A model generated the notes under the pieces. The model ran no database searches and was not told the origin of the DNA. It saw only the letters and a list, made by a program, of their open reading frames with translations. Positions 1-7,148 of a stretch of DNA of 8,723 bases are shown in pieces (within the stretch, counting starts at the first letter, position 1; the number at the start of each line of letters is the position of its first letter). This stretch comes from an uncultured Ruminococcus sp. (GTDB lineage Bacteria; Bacillota; Clostridia; Oscillospirales; Ruminococcaceae). Position numbers and translations under genes: made by a program. The DNA lies in NCBI GenBank assembly GCA_900539835.1, contig UQDR01000037.1, forward strand, positions 1 through 8,723. The letters run 5' to 3'.

Positions 1-1
1 C

Positions 2-1057
2 TATGTAAAGCTGTCATGGGATAAAGTGAAAAGCGCCCAGGGATATATTATTTATCAGTATGATAATTCAAAGAAAACGTGGAATAGGATAACTAAAACA
101 ACTACAACGGCAAATGACTATAAAGTAACAGGTCTAAATGCAGGTACTGAATATGAATTTGCAGTAAAAGCATATAGAACCGAAAACGGTAAAGAAGTGT
201 CCAGCCCTACATATCCAAAGCTTAATATTATTACAAATCCGCCGACTGTTACCGGATTTAAAGCGTCGTCAGTTTCTGAGAATTCTGTAAAATTGTCTTG
301 GAATAAAGCAAAAAGTGCTCAGGGATATATTATATATCAGTATGATAATTCAAAGAAAATATGGAATAGAATTAAAAAAACATTTAATACATCAAATTCA
401 TATACTGTAACCGGACTTAAATCGGGCGTTGAATATAAGTTTGCAGTCAGAGCCTATAGAATTGATGACAGCAAAACTGTTTTAAGTCCAGCTTATCCAC
501 AGGCGAGCAGTGTAACAAAGCTGACTAAGGTCAGCGGAATCAAGTCCTCCTGTTCAGACGGAAGTGTTAAACTTTCATGGAATAAGGTCAGCGGAGCACA
601 AGGTTATATAGTTTATCAGTATATAGACCAAAATTGGACAAGACTTGATAAAATCACCGGTACTTCGTATAATGTGAAAAATCTTGCTTCAGGAAAGACA
701 TATTGGTTTGCAGTTAAGGCATATAAAAATGTTAACGGCAAGGAAGTTTCAAGCGTAAGCTATGATACTTATAAAACTACGACAAAGCCGGCAAAGGTTG
801 ATTTCACTTTAACATCAGGGTCGGGAAAAGCAACGCTTAAATGGAATAATGTCAGTGGTGCAACAGGCTATATTGTCTATTATAAAACTTCAGCAAAGGG
901 TTCTTGGCAAAAGCTGAAAACCACTAAAAGCACAAGCTTCTCCAAAACGGGTCTTTCAAAAGGCAAAACCTATTATTTCACTGTCAAAGCTTATAAAAAT
1001 TATAACGGAGTTACCTATAACGGAGCATATACCGAAAAGTCTGTTAAAATCAAATAG
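2..1057 (+). CDS. Fibronectin type III repeat protein, C-terminal part (5' end outside window)
   Basis: This reading frame is open from base 2 to the TAG at 1055-1057, so the gene begins upstream of the window. A GTG at 26 is an internal Val codon: the frame before it already encodes FN3 sequence (YVKLSWDK). The visible ~351 residues form about four fibronectin type III domains, the first one partial. Each has the FN3 pattern: a Trp in the B strand (LSWxK), then GYIIYQY or GYIVYxx, a GLxxGxxYxFAVKAY core and a final Ser/Thr-rich strand. The Trp codons lie at 17, 299, 578 and 842, giving periods of 94, 93 and 88 residues. No sortase motif, membrane segment or dockerin follows the last domain; the protein ends in KSVKIK. 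FN3 arrays of this kind in Clostridia sit in secreted enzymes or surface adhesins as spacers or binding modules. The catalytic or anchoring part, if any, lies upstream and its role cannot be named. A terminator follows closely. Confidence 0.9.
   Translation, partial: YVKLSWDKVKSAQGYIIYQYDNSKKTWNRITKTTTTANDYKVTGLNAGTEYEFAVKAYRTENGKEVSSPTYPKLNIITNPPTVTGFKASSVSENSVKLSWNKAKSAQGYIIYQYDNSKKIWNRIKKTFNTSNSYTVTGLKSGVEYKFAVRAYRIDDSKTVLSPAYPQASSVTKLTKVSGIKSSCSDGSVKLSWNKVSGAQGYIVYQYIDQNWTRLDKITGTSYNVKNLASGKTYWFAVKAYKNVNGKEVSSVSYDTYKTTTKPAKVDFTLTSGSGKATLKWNNVSGATGYIVYYKTSAKGSWQKLKTTKSTSFSKTGLSKGKTYYFTVKAYKNYNGVTYNGAYTEKSVKIK
17..1030 (+). repeat. Tandem FN3-coding repeats
   Basis: These are in-frame repeats of 282, 279 and 264 bp measured between the conserved Trp codons. 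The first two copies are the most alike: 41-77 and 323-359 match over 37 nt with one mismatch, while the third and fourth copies are diverged at DNA level. This suggests that the first two arose by a more recent duplication or are kept alike by gene conversion. Confidence 0.8.
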
Positions 1058-1065
1058 TATATATG

Positions 1066-1095
1066 AAAACCTGTCGAAAAAACGACAGGTTTTTT
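1066..1095 (+). terminator. Rho-independent terminator of the FN3 gene
   Basis: The 7-bp GC-containing stem CCTGTCG (1070-1076) / CGACAGG (1083-1089) is extended by four A-T pairs (AAAA 1066-1069 with TTTT). It has a six-A loop and runs into T6 at 1090-1095. It starts nine bases after the stop codon. Confidence 0.9.
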
Positions 1096-1124
1096 CTTTA
1101 TGATAAATATTATTTTCAAAAACC

Positions 1125-1153
1125 TTGACAAATAAAAAATTATGAGTTAAAAT
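1125..1153 (+). promoter_or_regulatory. Promoter of the marR-ABC operon
   Basis: A perfect -35 box TTGACA (1125-1130) and a -10 box TAAAAT (1148-1153, one mismatch to TATAAT) are separated by exactly 17 bp. The predicted start site is near 1160. It is the best sigma-A-type promoter in the window and sits directly between the preceding terminator and the regulator gene. Confidence 0.85.
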
Positions 1154-1175
1154 TAATTAGAAAGCTAACTAATTA
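1154..1175 (+). promoter_or_regulatory. Palindromic operator, probably bound by the MarR protein
   Basis: A 22-bp inverted repeat has perfect 7-bp arms TAATTAG (1154-1160) and CTAATTA (1169-1175) around an 8-bp centre AAAGCTAA, which itself contains AGCT. It abuts the -10 box and spans the predicted transcription start. Length, AT-rich arms and position are typical of MarR-family operators, so autorepression of the regulator and the downstream exporter is inferred. No second copy of the full palindrome was seen elsewhere in the window. Confidence 0.7.
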
Positions 1176-1187
1176 TTTTGTTGGGGT

Positions 1188-1195
1188 GGGAGGTG
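1188..1195 (+). promoter_or_regulatory. Ribosome binding site fixing a GTG start for the MarR gene
   Basis: GGGAGGTG matches the anti-Shine-Dalgarno over GGAGGTG and ends five bases before the GTG at 1201. An in-frame GTG at 1186 lies on top of this site and cannot be the start. Confidence 0.8.
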
Positions 1196-1200
1196 TAAAA

Positions 1201-1677
1201 GTGAAAAAATTTGAAGAGTTTGCCCAAAAGCATATAATGGAGCTTTTAGAGCGTGATGACGCCACACCGTCTATGTATATAAACGATATTTCCAAGATTT
1301 TTAATACAAGAATAAGTCATGCTTCTAAATTGAGAGAAATGTCGCATGGTTCCAGAAGAATCCTGTTTCACCTTGCCCATGACGATGGATTAACTCAGCT
1401 TCAGTTAGTTAAGCTTACCCATCTTACAGCTCCGTCTGTTTCAGCTGCCCTTGTGAAGCTTGAGAATGACGATTTGGTAAAGCGTGTTACAGACACGAAG
1501 GATTTAAGACAAATAAGAGTCTATCTTACCGAAAAGGGCAGGGAGTATAATAGCTTTGTCAGAAAAAAATGCTGTGAAACTGAAGAAATAATGATGAAAG
1601 ATATTACAGCTTCTGAACAGGAACAGCTATGCGTTATACTTAAAAAGATGCTGAAAAATCTTGTGGAAGGACAGTAA
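1201..1677 (+). CDS. MarR-family transcriptional regulator
   Basis: This 158-residue protein has the usual length of MarR dimers. A helical N-terminal region (about 1-48) is followed by a winged helix: helix-turn-helix around 64-92 (GLTQLQLVKLTHLTAPSVSA), with the recognition helix near 76-88, and a wing at 97-113 with the family DxxDxRxxxxxLTxxG pattern (DTKDLRQIRVYLTEKG). The C-terminal helices 115-158 should form the dimer interface. The GTG start at 1201 is chosen because GGGAGGTG lies just upstream. The gene is first in a unit with two ABC exporter genes, its promoter carries a palindrome over the start site, and MarR-ABC pairings are common in Firmicutes; repression of its own operon and release by an exported or toxic compound is inferred. 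Cys124-Cys125 and Cys144 could allow redox or metal sensing, but nothing shown proves that. The effector is unknown. Confidence 0.9.
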   Translation: MKKFEEFAQKHIMELLERDDATPSMYINDISKIFNTRISHASKLREMSHGSRRILFHLAHDDGLTQLQLVKLTHLTAPSVSAALVKLENDDLVKRVTDTKDLRQIRVYLTEKGREYNSFVRKKCCETEEIMMKDITASEQEQLCVILKKMLKNLVEGQ

Positions 1678-1742
1678 AATCATTTATATCAAAACCTGTG
1701 AATAATATTTTAAGACTGATGTTTCACAGATCTGATGAAAGA

Positions 1743-1771
1743 GTGACTAAAGGCATCAATTAATTTATAAG
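1743..1771 (+). promoter_or_regulatory. Possible weak internal promoter before the ABC genes
   Basis: In the 147-bp gap after the MarR gene, GTGACT (4/6 to the -35 consensus) and TATAAG (5/6 to the -10) are 17 bp apart. This could give the exporter basal, MarR-independent expression. The match is moderate in AT-rich DNA and may be chance. No terminator is seen in the gap, so read-through from the main promoter is expected either way. Confidence 0.35.
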
Positions 1772-1824
1772 AAATATTTTTTGCAGTAAAACCATTTAAA
1801 TCAGAAAGGAGAAAAACTAATTCT

Positions 1825-3558
1825 ATGATTAAAAAGCTTTTGCACAGTGTGAGGGAATATAAAAAAGATTCTATCCTATCACCTGTCTTTGTAACCTTTG
1901 AAGTAATTATGGAAGTCGTAATACCTTTATTAATGGCAAATCTTATCGACTTCGGAATTGATAAAGGTGATATGGGTTATATAGCTAAAATGGGAACAGC
2001 TCTGCTTATATCCTGTGTCATATCTTTAGCTTTTGGTGCATTGTCCGGAAAACATGCAGCCTATGCTTCAGCAGGCTTTGCGAAGAATCTGAGACATGAT
2101 ATGTATTATAAGGTGCAGGACTTCAGCTTTTCAAATATTGATAAGTTTTCAACTGCAAGTATAGTAACCCGACTAACAACCGATGTGACAAATATTCAGA
2201 ATTCATATCAGATGTGTATAAGAATTGCAGTGAGAGCGCCGGTTATGCTTGTTTTCTCATTGTTCATGTCGTTCAGTGTTAATCCTGAGCTTTCATTGGT
2301 TTTTCTGTGTTCGATTCCTATTCTCGGCGGCGGATTGTTTTATATAATGACTCATGCCCATCCGATTTTTGAAAGAGTGTTCAAAAAATATGATAAGCTT
2401 AATAACGTCGTTCAGGAAAATCTGCATGGAATAAGAGTGGTAAAATCCTTTGTAAGAGAAGACCATGAAATTGATAAATTCAAAGGCGTTTCAAAAGAGA
2501 TTTATGATGACTTTTCAAAGGCTGAAAGATTGCTTGCATTTAACCAGCCTCTAATGCAGTTTTGTATGTATGGCTGTATGCTTTTGGTTTCATGGCTGGG
2601 AGCAAAGCTTATAGTCAGCGATTCAATGACAACAGGAGAGCTTATGAGCCTTATTTCATATGCCATGCAGATTCTGATGAGTCTTATGATGCTTTCTATG
2701 GTTCTTGTTATGATTGTAATTTCCCGTGCTTCATGTGAGAGAATCGTTGAAATTCTTGATGAAGAAAGCGACCTTGCCAACGGAGAAAATCCTATTATGA
2801 AGGTTAAGGACGGAAGCATCCGATTCAATAATGTCAGCTTTGCATATTCAAAAAAGGCTGACCGTGATTGTCTTGAAAATATAAACGTGTCGATTCCGTC
2901 AGGGGCAACGGTGGGAATAATCGGCGGAACGGGAAGTTCAAAATCTACGTTCGTTCAGCTTATTCCAAGACTTTATGACGTAACCGCAGGTTCTGTGGAA
3001 GTCGGCGGAGTCGATGTGAGAAAATATGATATCGAATCTCTGCGTGATGAGGTTGCAATGGTGCTTCAGAAAAACGTGCTTTTTTCGGGTACAATCAAAG
3101 ATAACCTCCGTTGGGGAAATGAACAGGCAACAGATGAGGATATGATAAGAGTCTGTAAGCTTGCTCAGGCTGATTCCTTTATTTCACAGTTCCCTGATAA
3201 ATATGATACATATATTGAACAGGGCGGTACCAATGTTTCAGGCGGTCAGAAGCAAAGGCTCTGTATAGCAAGAGCGTTGCTGAAAAAGCCGAAGATCCTT
3301 ATTCTTGACGATTCAACAAGTGCGGTTGATACAGCAACAGATGCTCTCATCCGCCGTGCCTTCCGTGAAGAAATACCTGATACTACAAAAATAATAGTTG
3401 CACAGCGTATTTCCTCTATTCAGGATGCGGATATTATACTGGTTTTAGACGACGGAAAAATTAATGGAATGGGAACTCACGATGAGCTTGTAAAAACCAA
3501 TCAGATCTATAAAGAAGTATATGAATCCCAGACAAAGGGAGGTGTCGGCAATGAGTAG
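1825..3558 (+). CDS. ABC exporter half-transporter, degenerate-site subunit
   Basis: This 577-residue protein fuses an N-terminal six-helix exporter domain (helices near 18-42, 54-75, 134-152, 157-177, 243-265, 273-299) to a C-terminal ATPase, and should act in the membrane as a drug, lipid or peptide exporter with the next gene product. The ATPase shows a Walker A at 367-375 with Lys373 but Ser372 in place of the second conserved Gly, an intact SGGQ signature at 472-475, and a Walker B ending Asp495-Asp496, where Asp496 replaces the catalytic Glu. The switch His is Gln527. These changes mark the non-hydrolysing nucleotide site of heterodimeric exporters such as BmrCD, LmrCD or TM287/288. The sixth helix is unusually Met-rich. 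ATG at 1825 follows AAAGGAG (1805-1811) by 13 nt, rather long, but no other in-frame start lies closer. The 3' end overlaps the partner gene by 8 nt. The substrate is unknown. Confidence 0.92.
   Translation: MIKKLLHSVREYKKDSILSPVFVTFEVIMEVVIPLLMANLIDFGIDKGDMGYIAKMGTALLISCVISLAFGALSGKHAAYASAGFAKNLRHDMYYKVQDFSFSNIDKFSTASIVTRLTTDVTNIQNSYQMCIRIAVRAPVMLVFSLFMSFSVNPELSLVFLCSIPILGGGLFYIMTHAHPIFERVFKKYDKLNNVVQENLHGIRVVKSFVREDHEIDKFKGVSKEIYDDFSKAERLLAFNQPLMQFCMYGCMLLVSWLGAKLIVSDSMTTGELMSLISYAMQILMSLMMLSMVLVMIVISRASCERIVEILDEESDLANGENPIMKVKDGSIRFNNVSFAYSKKADRDCLENINVSIPSGATVGIIGGTGSSKSTFVQLIPRLYDVTAGSVEVGGVDVRKYDIESLRDEVAMVLQKNVLFSGTIKDNLRWGNEQATDEDMIRVCKLAQADSFISQFPDKYDTYIEQGGTNVSGGQKQRLCIARALLKKPKILILDDSTSAVDTATDALIRRAFREEIPDTTKIIVAQRISSIQDADIILVLDDGKINGMGTHDELVKTNQIYKEVYESQTKGGVGNE
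3535..3544 (+). promoter_or_regulatory. Ribosome binding site of the second ABC gene, inside the first
   Basis: AAGGGAGGTG lies within the last codons of the first ABC gene and ends six bases before the ATG at 3551. It selects that ATG over the in-frame ATG at 3521 and gives an 8-base gene overlap suited to translational coupling, fitting 1:1 production of the two subunits. Confidence 0.8.
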
Positions 3559-5452
3559 AGGTCCAATGGGAAGAAACGGACAGTTTCATGGAAAAATGAT
3601 GAAGCCGGACGGCAAAGCTTTAAAAAGATTAATGAGCTATATTTTAAAATATAAGGCTCGCTTTGCCGTAGTTTTGATTTGTATCATAATAAGCGCCTTT
3701 GCAGCAGTTGCCTCCTCGCTCTTTTTACAGGTGCTGATAGACGACTATATTGATCCTCTGAGTAAATCTGCGGCTCCCGTTTTCACCGGATTGCTTAAAG
3801 CAATAATCATCATGGGATTTATCTATATCCTCGGCGTTTTATCAAACCTTGTGTTCAACAGAATTATGGTAACCATAGCTCAGGGTGTGCTCAAGGATAT
3901 CCGTGATGAAATGTTTGAGCATATGCAAACGCTTCCGATCAAATATTTTGATACTCATACTCATGGAGATATAATGAGTTGTTATACAAATGATACGGAT
4001 ACTCTCCGTCAGATGATTACTCAGAGCCTGCCGCAGCTTTGTTCGACCATTATAACAATTATAACTGTGTTTGCTGCAATGATAACAACAAGCATTTATA
4101 TGACGATTTTTGTTCTGCTGACAGTTTTTCTTATGATGATATTTGCAAAGAAGATCACCTCAAGAAGCGGAAGCTTTTTTATGAAACAGCAGGATTCATT
4201 GGGAAAAGTCAACGGATATATTGAAGAAATGATAAACGGACAAAAGGTCGTTAAGGTGTTCTGTCATGAACATAAGGCAGAACAGGAGTTTGATATACTT
4301 AATGAAGAGCTTTGTGAAAATGCATCAGAAGCTAACAAGCTTGTGAATATCCTTGGCCCTATAATGGGAAATTTAGGCCATGCTCAATATGTTCTTATCG
4401 CAATGGTTGGCGGAGCGCTTGCCATAAACCAAATCGGCGGCTTGACATTGGGAATAATCGCATCATTCCTTCAGCTCAGCCGAAGCTTTACCCAGCCTAT
4501 AACCCAGATAGCACAGCAGATCAATGCCTTTGTAATGGCGCTTGCCGGTGCAAAAAGAATTTTTGAGATGATGGATGAGAAGCCTGAAACTGACGATGGC
4601 TATGTAACTCTTGTTAATGCTAAATATGACGGCGACAATCTTACTGAAACAGACGGACGCACAGGTCTTTGGGCATGGAAGCATCCTCATAACGACGGCA
4701 CGGTAACTTATACTAAGCTTACGGGTGATATTAAATTTGACGACGTAGACTTTGGATATAACAGCGATAAGATCGTGCTTCATAACGTGTCTCTTTTCGC
4801 AGAGCCGGGACAAAAGCTTGCCTTTGTGGGTGCGACCGGTGCGGGAAAGACTACGATTACAAATCTTATAAACAGGTTTTATGATATTGCTGACGGAAAA
4901 ATCAGATATGACGGAATTAATATTAATAAAATCCGTAAGTCAGATTTAAGACGTTCGCTGGGAATTGTATTGCAGGACGTTAACCTTTTTACCGGAACAG
5001 TAATGGAAAATATAAAATACGGTAATCTTGATGCAACCGATGAGGAATGTATTGCCGCAGCTAAGCTTGTAAATGCCCATAGCTTTATTACAAGACTTCC
5101 TGACGGATATAACACTGTGCTTTCGGGAGATGGCTCCGGGCTTTCTCAGGGTCAAAGACAGCTTATTTCTATTGCAAGAGCCGCAGTTGCCGATCCTCCT
5201 GTAATGATTCTTGATGAAGCAACTTCAAGCATTGACACAAGAACAGAAGCTATCGTTCAAAGCGGTATGGATGCTCTTATGTATGGAAGAACGGTGTTTG
5301 TTATTGCCCATAGGCTTTCCACAGTCAAGAATTCTGATGTTATTATGGTTCTTGAACAGGGAAGAATAATCGAGCGTGGAAGTCACGATTCGCTTATTGA
5401 ACAAAAGGGTAAATATTATCAGCTTTATACAGGAGCTTTTGAATTGGATTAA
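3551..5452 (+). CDS. ABC exporter half-transporter, catalytic-site subunit
   Basis: This 633-residue partner of the preceding half-transporter has six predicted helices (near 37-62, 82-104, 158-180, 182-202, 266-292, 297-315) followed by an ATPase. Walker A is canonical at 427-434 (GATGAGKT, Lys433), Walker B ends Asp555-Glu556 with the catalytic Glu present, and the switch His587 is present. The signature is LSQGQ at 531-535, with Gln533 replacing the usual Gly. Thus its Walker motifs pair with the intact SGGQ of the first subunit to form the working site, while its altered signature completes the degenerate site. Between helix 6 and the ATPase, residues about 350-391 form an extra linker segment with two Trp and HPH (LWAWKHPH) that ordinary half-transporters lack. 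The first ~20 residues are a basic, Gly/Met-rich cytosolic tail. It is co-translated with the first subunit, and a terminator follows 80 bp on. Confidence 0.93.
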   Translation: MSRGPMGRNGQFHGKMMKPDGKALKRLMSYILKYKARFAVVLICIIISAFAAVASSLFLQVLIDDYIDPLSKSAAPVFTGLLKAIIIMGFIYILGVLSNLVFNRIMVTIAQGVLKDIRDEMFEHMQTLPIKYFDTHTHGDIMSCYTNDTDTLRQMITQSLPQLCSTIITIITVFAAMITTSIYMTIFVLLTVFLMMIFAKKITSRSGSFFMKQQDSLGKVNGYIEEMINGQKVVKVFCHEHKAEQEFDILNEELCENASEANKLVNILGPIMGNLGHAQYVLIAMVGGALAINQIGGLTLGIIASFLQLSRSFTQPITQIAQQINAFVMALAGAKRIFEMMDEKPETDDGYVTLVNAKYDGDNLTETDGRTGLWAWKHPHNDGTVTYTKLTGDIKFDDVDFGYNSDKIVLHNVSLFAEPGQKLAFVGATGAGKTTITNLINRFYDIADGKIRYDGININKIRKSDLRRSLGIVLQDVNLFTGTVMENIKYGNLDATDEECIAAAKLVNAHSFITRLPDGYNTVLSGDGSGLSQGQRQLISIARAAVADPPVMILDEATSSIDTRTEAIVQSGMDALMYGRTVFVIAHRLSTVKNSDVIMVLEQGRIIERGSHDSLIEQKGKYYQLYTGAFELD

Positions 5453-5459
5453 AGCTTAT

Positions 5460-5517
5460 ATTGTTTATTAAGGGCATGCTCTACAAGAGAGGGCTGTCCC
5501 TAACATTGGGGAACAAT
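5460..5517 (+). other. Short segment with potential branched fold in the ABC operon 3' UTR
   Basis: An outer pairing ATTGTT (5460-5465) / AACAAT (5512-5517) encloses two adjacent small hairpins, CTCT/AGAG (5479-5489) and AGGG/CCCT (5490-5501). All stems are short, so this could be chance. It is not a tRNA and has no coding sequence. Confidence 0.25.
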
Positions 5518-5532
5518 TAATTTCATTATTTC

Positions 5533-5561
5533 ATAAGGACGGATTTCCGTCCTTATTTTTT
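5533..5561 (+). terminator. Rho-independent terminator of the marR-ABC operon
   Basis: A perfect 10-bp stem ATAAGGACGG (5533-5542) / CCGTCCTTAT (5547-5556) with the four-base loop ATTT runs directly into a T run ending at 5561. Confidence 0.92.
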
Positions 5562-5615
5562 ATGGCTGCATTTTTTGCTTGTAAGTGTAAATAATACTAA
5601 AAAGGAGTTGGAATT

Positions 5616-7079
5616 ATGCAGTCATTATGGAGCAGTGAAACAAAACTTAAAGCAAGAGAACCATTAAAAGGCGATATGAGCATTGACACCGCAGTAATAG
5701 GCGGAGGAATGGCAGGTTTGCTTATTGCTTATTTTTTGAATCAGAACGGAATAAAATGTGCAGTGTTTGAAGCGAGAAAAATCGCAAGCGGTCAGACTAA
5801 AAATACTACTGCAAAAATAACCTGTCAGCATGGGCTGAAATATCATTCTCTTATAAAGGATTTCGGAATAACAAAGGCTAAGCAATATGCTCAGGCAAAT
5901 TTAAAGGCAATTGATGAATTTGAACGAATAATCAAAACAGAAAATATAAGCTGTGGTTTTGAACGTCTTCCGTCATATCTTTATACTCAGAATAACAGTG
6001 AGCTTTTGCTTGAAGAGGCGAAGGCCGCACGTCTGGCGGGAATACCTGAATTGCTTACGGATAAGACATCTCTGCCTTTTAGAACTAAGCTTGCATTAAA
6101 ATTTGAAAATCAGGCGCAGTTTGATCCGCTGAAATTTATTGAAGCCATTTCAAAGGATCTGGATATATATGAAAACACAATGGTTAAGGCAATAGAAAAC
6201 AATAATCTTGTCACTGACCGAGGAATCGTCAGCGCAGGAAATATTGTGGTTGCAACTCATTTCCCTTTTATTAATACTCCCGGATATTATTTTATGCGTA
6301 TGCATCAGGAGAGATCTTATGTTGTGGCATTGGAGAATACCCCAAAACTTGATGGAATGTATTATGGAATCGACAGGAATGGGTTGTCTTTCAGAAACAG
6401 CGGAGATTATCTTTTGTTAGGCGGCGGAAGTCACAGAACCGGCGAAAACCCTGACGGCGGAAAATATTCAAGGCTCGAAACGGCTGCAAGGCATTATTAT
6501 CCGCATAGCAAGCAAGCGTTCAAATGGTCAGCACAGGATTGTATGCCCCTTGACGGAGTTCCCTATATAGGGCGTTTTTCTTCATCTCTGCCTAATGTTT
6601 ATGTGGCGACAGGTTTTCAGAAGTGGGGAATGAGCTCGTCGATGATATCGGCGATGATAATTTCCGAAATGATTGCAGGAGGAGAGAATCCATATGAGAT
6701 ATTTTCTCCTCAGAGATTTAAGGTTTCTGCTTCTGCAAGGGCTCTAATGAATGAAACAGGTCATTCGGTAAAGGGACTTTCAAAGAATGTACTGAGGTTT
6801 CCTGATAAAGCTGCGGCTGAAATTCCTAAGGGTCATGGTGGAATTGTGGAATATAAGGGGAAAAAGGTTGGCGTTTATAAAGACGAGGAGGGCAAGGTTT
6901 ATGCCGTGTCAAATAAATGTCCTCATCTCGGATGTCAGCTTGAATGGAATCCTGATGAAAAAAGCTGGGATTGTCCTTGTCATGGGTCAAGATTTGACTA
7001 TAGGGGAAGGCTTATTGATAATCCGGCTATGAGAAATTTGTCGATCAAAAAGCAGGATTTAAGCCATAAGACGAAATAA
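5616..7079 (+). CDS. FAD-dependent oxidoreductase with C-terminal Rieske [2Fe-2S] domain (YhfW-like)
   Basis: This 487-residue protein is of the DAO/glycine-oxidase fold fused to a Rieske domain, the architecture of B. subtilis YhfW. The N-terminal FAD-binding Rossmann motif is GGGMAG at 29-34, ending in Glu52, which should bind the ADP ribose. A family-typical GQTKNTTAKITCQHG segment lies at 59-73. The flavin-proximal C-terminal part of the oxidase is visible as DGVPYIG (to 319) and ATGFQKWGMSSS (331-342). The Rieske domain (about 400-480) carries CPHLGC (435-440) and CPCHGS (453-458): ligands Cys435, His437, Cys453, His456, plus Cys440 and Cys455 placed like the disulfide of bc1-type Rieske proteins. 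No signal peptide is seen, so it is cytosolic. Substrate and electron partner are unknown. ATG at 5616 follows AAAGGAG (5601-5607) by 8 nt. It lies between two terminator- or promoter-bounded units, and I could not name a convincing promoter in front of it. Confidence 0.9.
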   Translation: MQSLWSSETKLKAREPLKGDMSIDTAVIGGGMAGLLIAYFLNQNGIKCAVFEARKIASGQTKNTTAKITCQHGLKYHSLIKDFGITKAKQYAQANLKAIDEFERIIKTENISCGFERLPSYLYTQNNSELLLEEAKAARLAGIPELLTDKTSLPFRTKLALKFENQAQFDPLKFIEAISKDLDIYENTMVKAIENNNLVTDRGIVSAGNIVVATHFPFINTPGYYFMRMHQERSYVVALENTPKLDGMYYGIDRNGLSFRNSGDYLLLGGGSHRTGENPDGGKYSRLETAARHYYPHSKQAFKWSAQDCMPLDGVPYIGRFSSSLPNVYVATGFQKWGMSSSMISAMIISEMIAGGENPYEIFSPQRFKVSASARALMNETGHSVKGLSKNVLRFPDKAAAEIPKGHGGIVEYKGKKVGVYKDEEGKVYAVSNKCPHLGCQLEWNPDEKSWDCPCHGSRFDYRGRLIDNPAMRNLSIKKQDLSHKTK

Positions 7080-7113
7080 ATAATTAAAGAATTCTGAAAT
7101 TTTAATGAAATAC

Positions 7114-7142
7114 TTGTAATTTATTCTGAAAAGGTGTATTAT
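7114..7142 (+). promoter_or_regulatory. Candidate promoter of the DAHP synthase gene
   Basis: TTGTAA (7114-7119, 4/6) and TATTAT (7137-7142, 5/6) lie 17 bp apart. The predicted start at about 7149-7150 coincides with the first base of a potential stem in the leader. No terminator lies between the preceding gene and this site, so some read-through is possible. A weaker alternative is CGGACA (7206-7211) with TATATA (7229-7234), also 17 bp apart. Confidence 0.5.
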
Positions 7143-7148
7143 TATATA

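Noticed and set aside
26..28. GTG as the start of the FN3 protein
   Set aside because: The frame is open to the left edge and the residues before it are normal FN3 sequence, so this is an internal Val codon.
1186..1200. Upstream GTG start for the MarR protein adding five residues
   Set aside because: It would place the start on top of the only ribosome binding site; GTG 1201 is correctly spaced.
1696..1729. CTGTGAA/TTCACAG inverted repeat as a terminator between the MarR and ABC genes
   Set aside because: The loop is 20 nt and no T run follows, so it should not stop transcription.
3521..3550. Upstream ATG start for the second ABC protein adding ten residues
   Set aside because: No ribosome binding site precedes it, whereas GGGAGGTG is ideally placed for ATG 3551.
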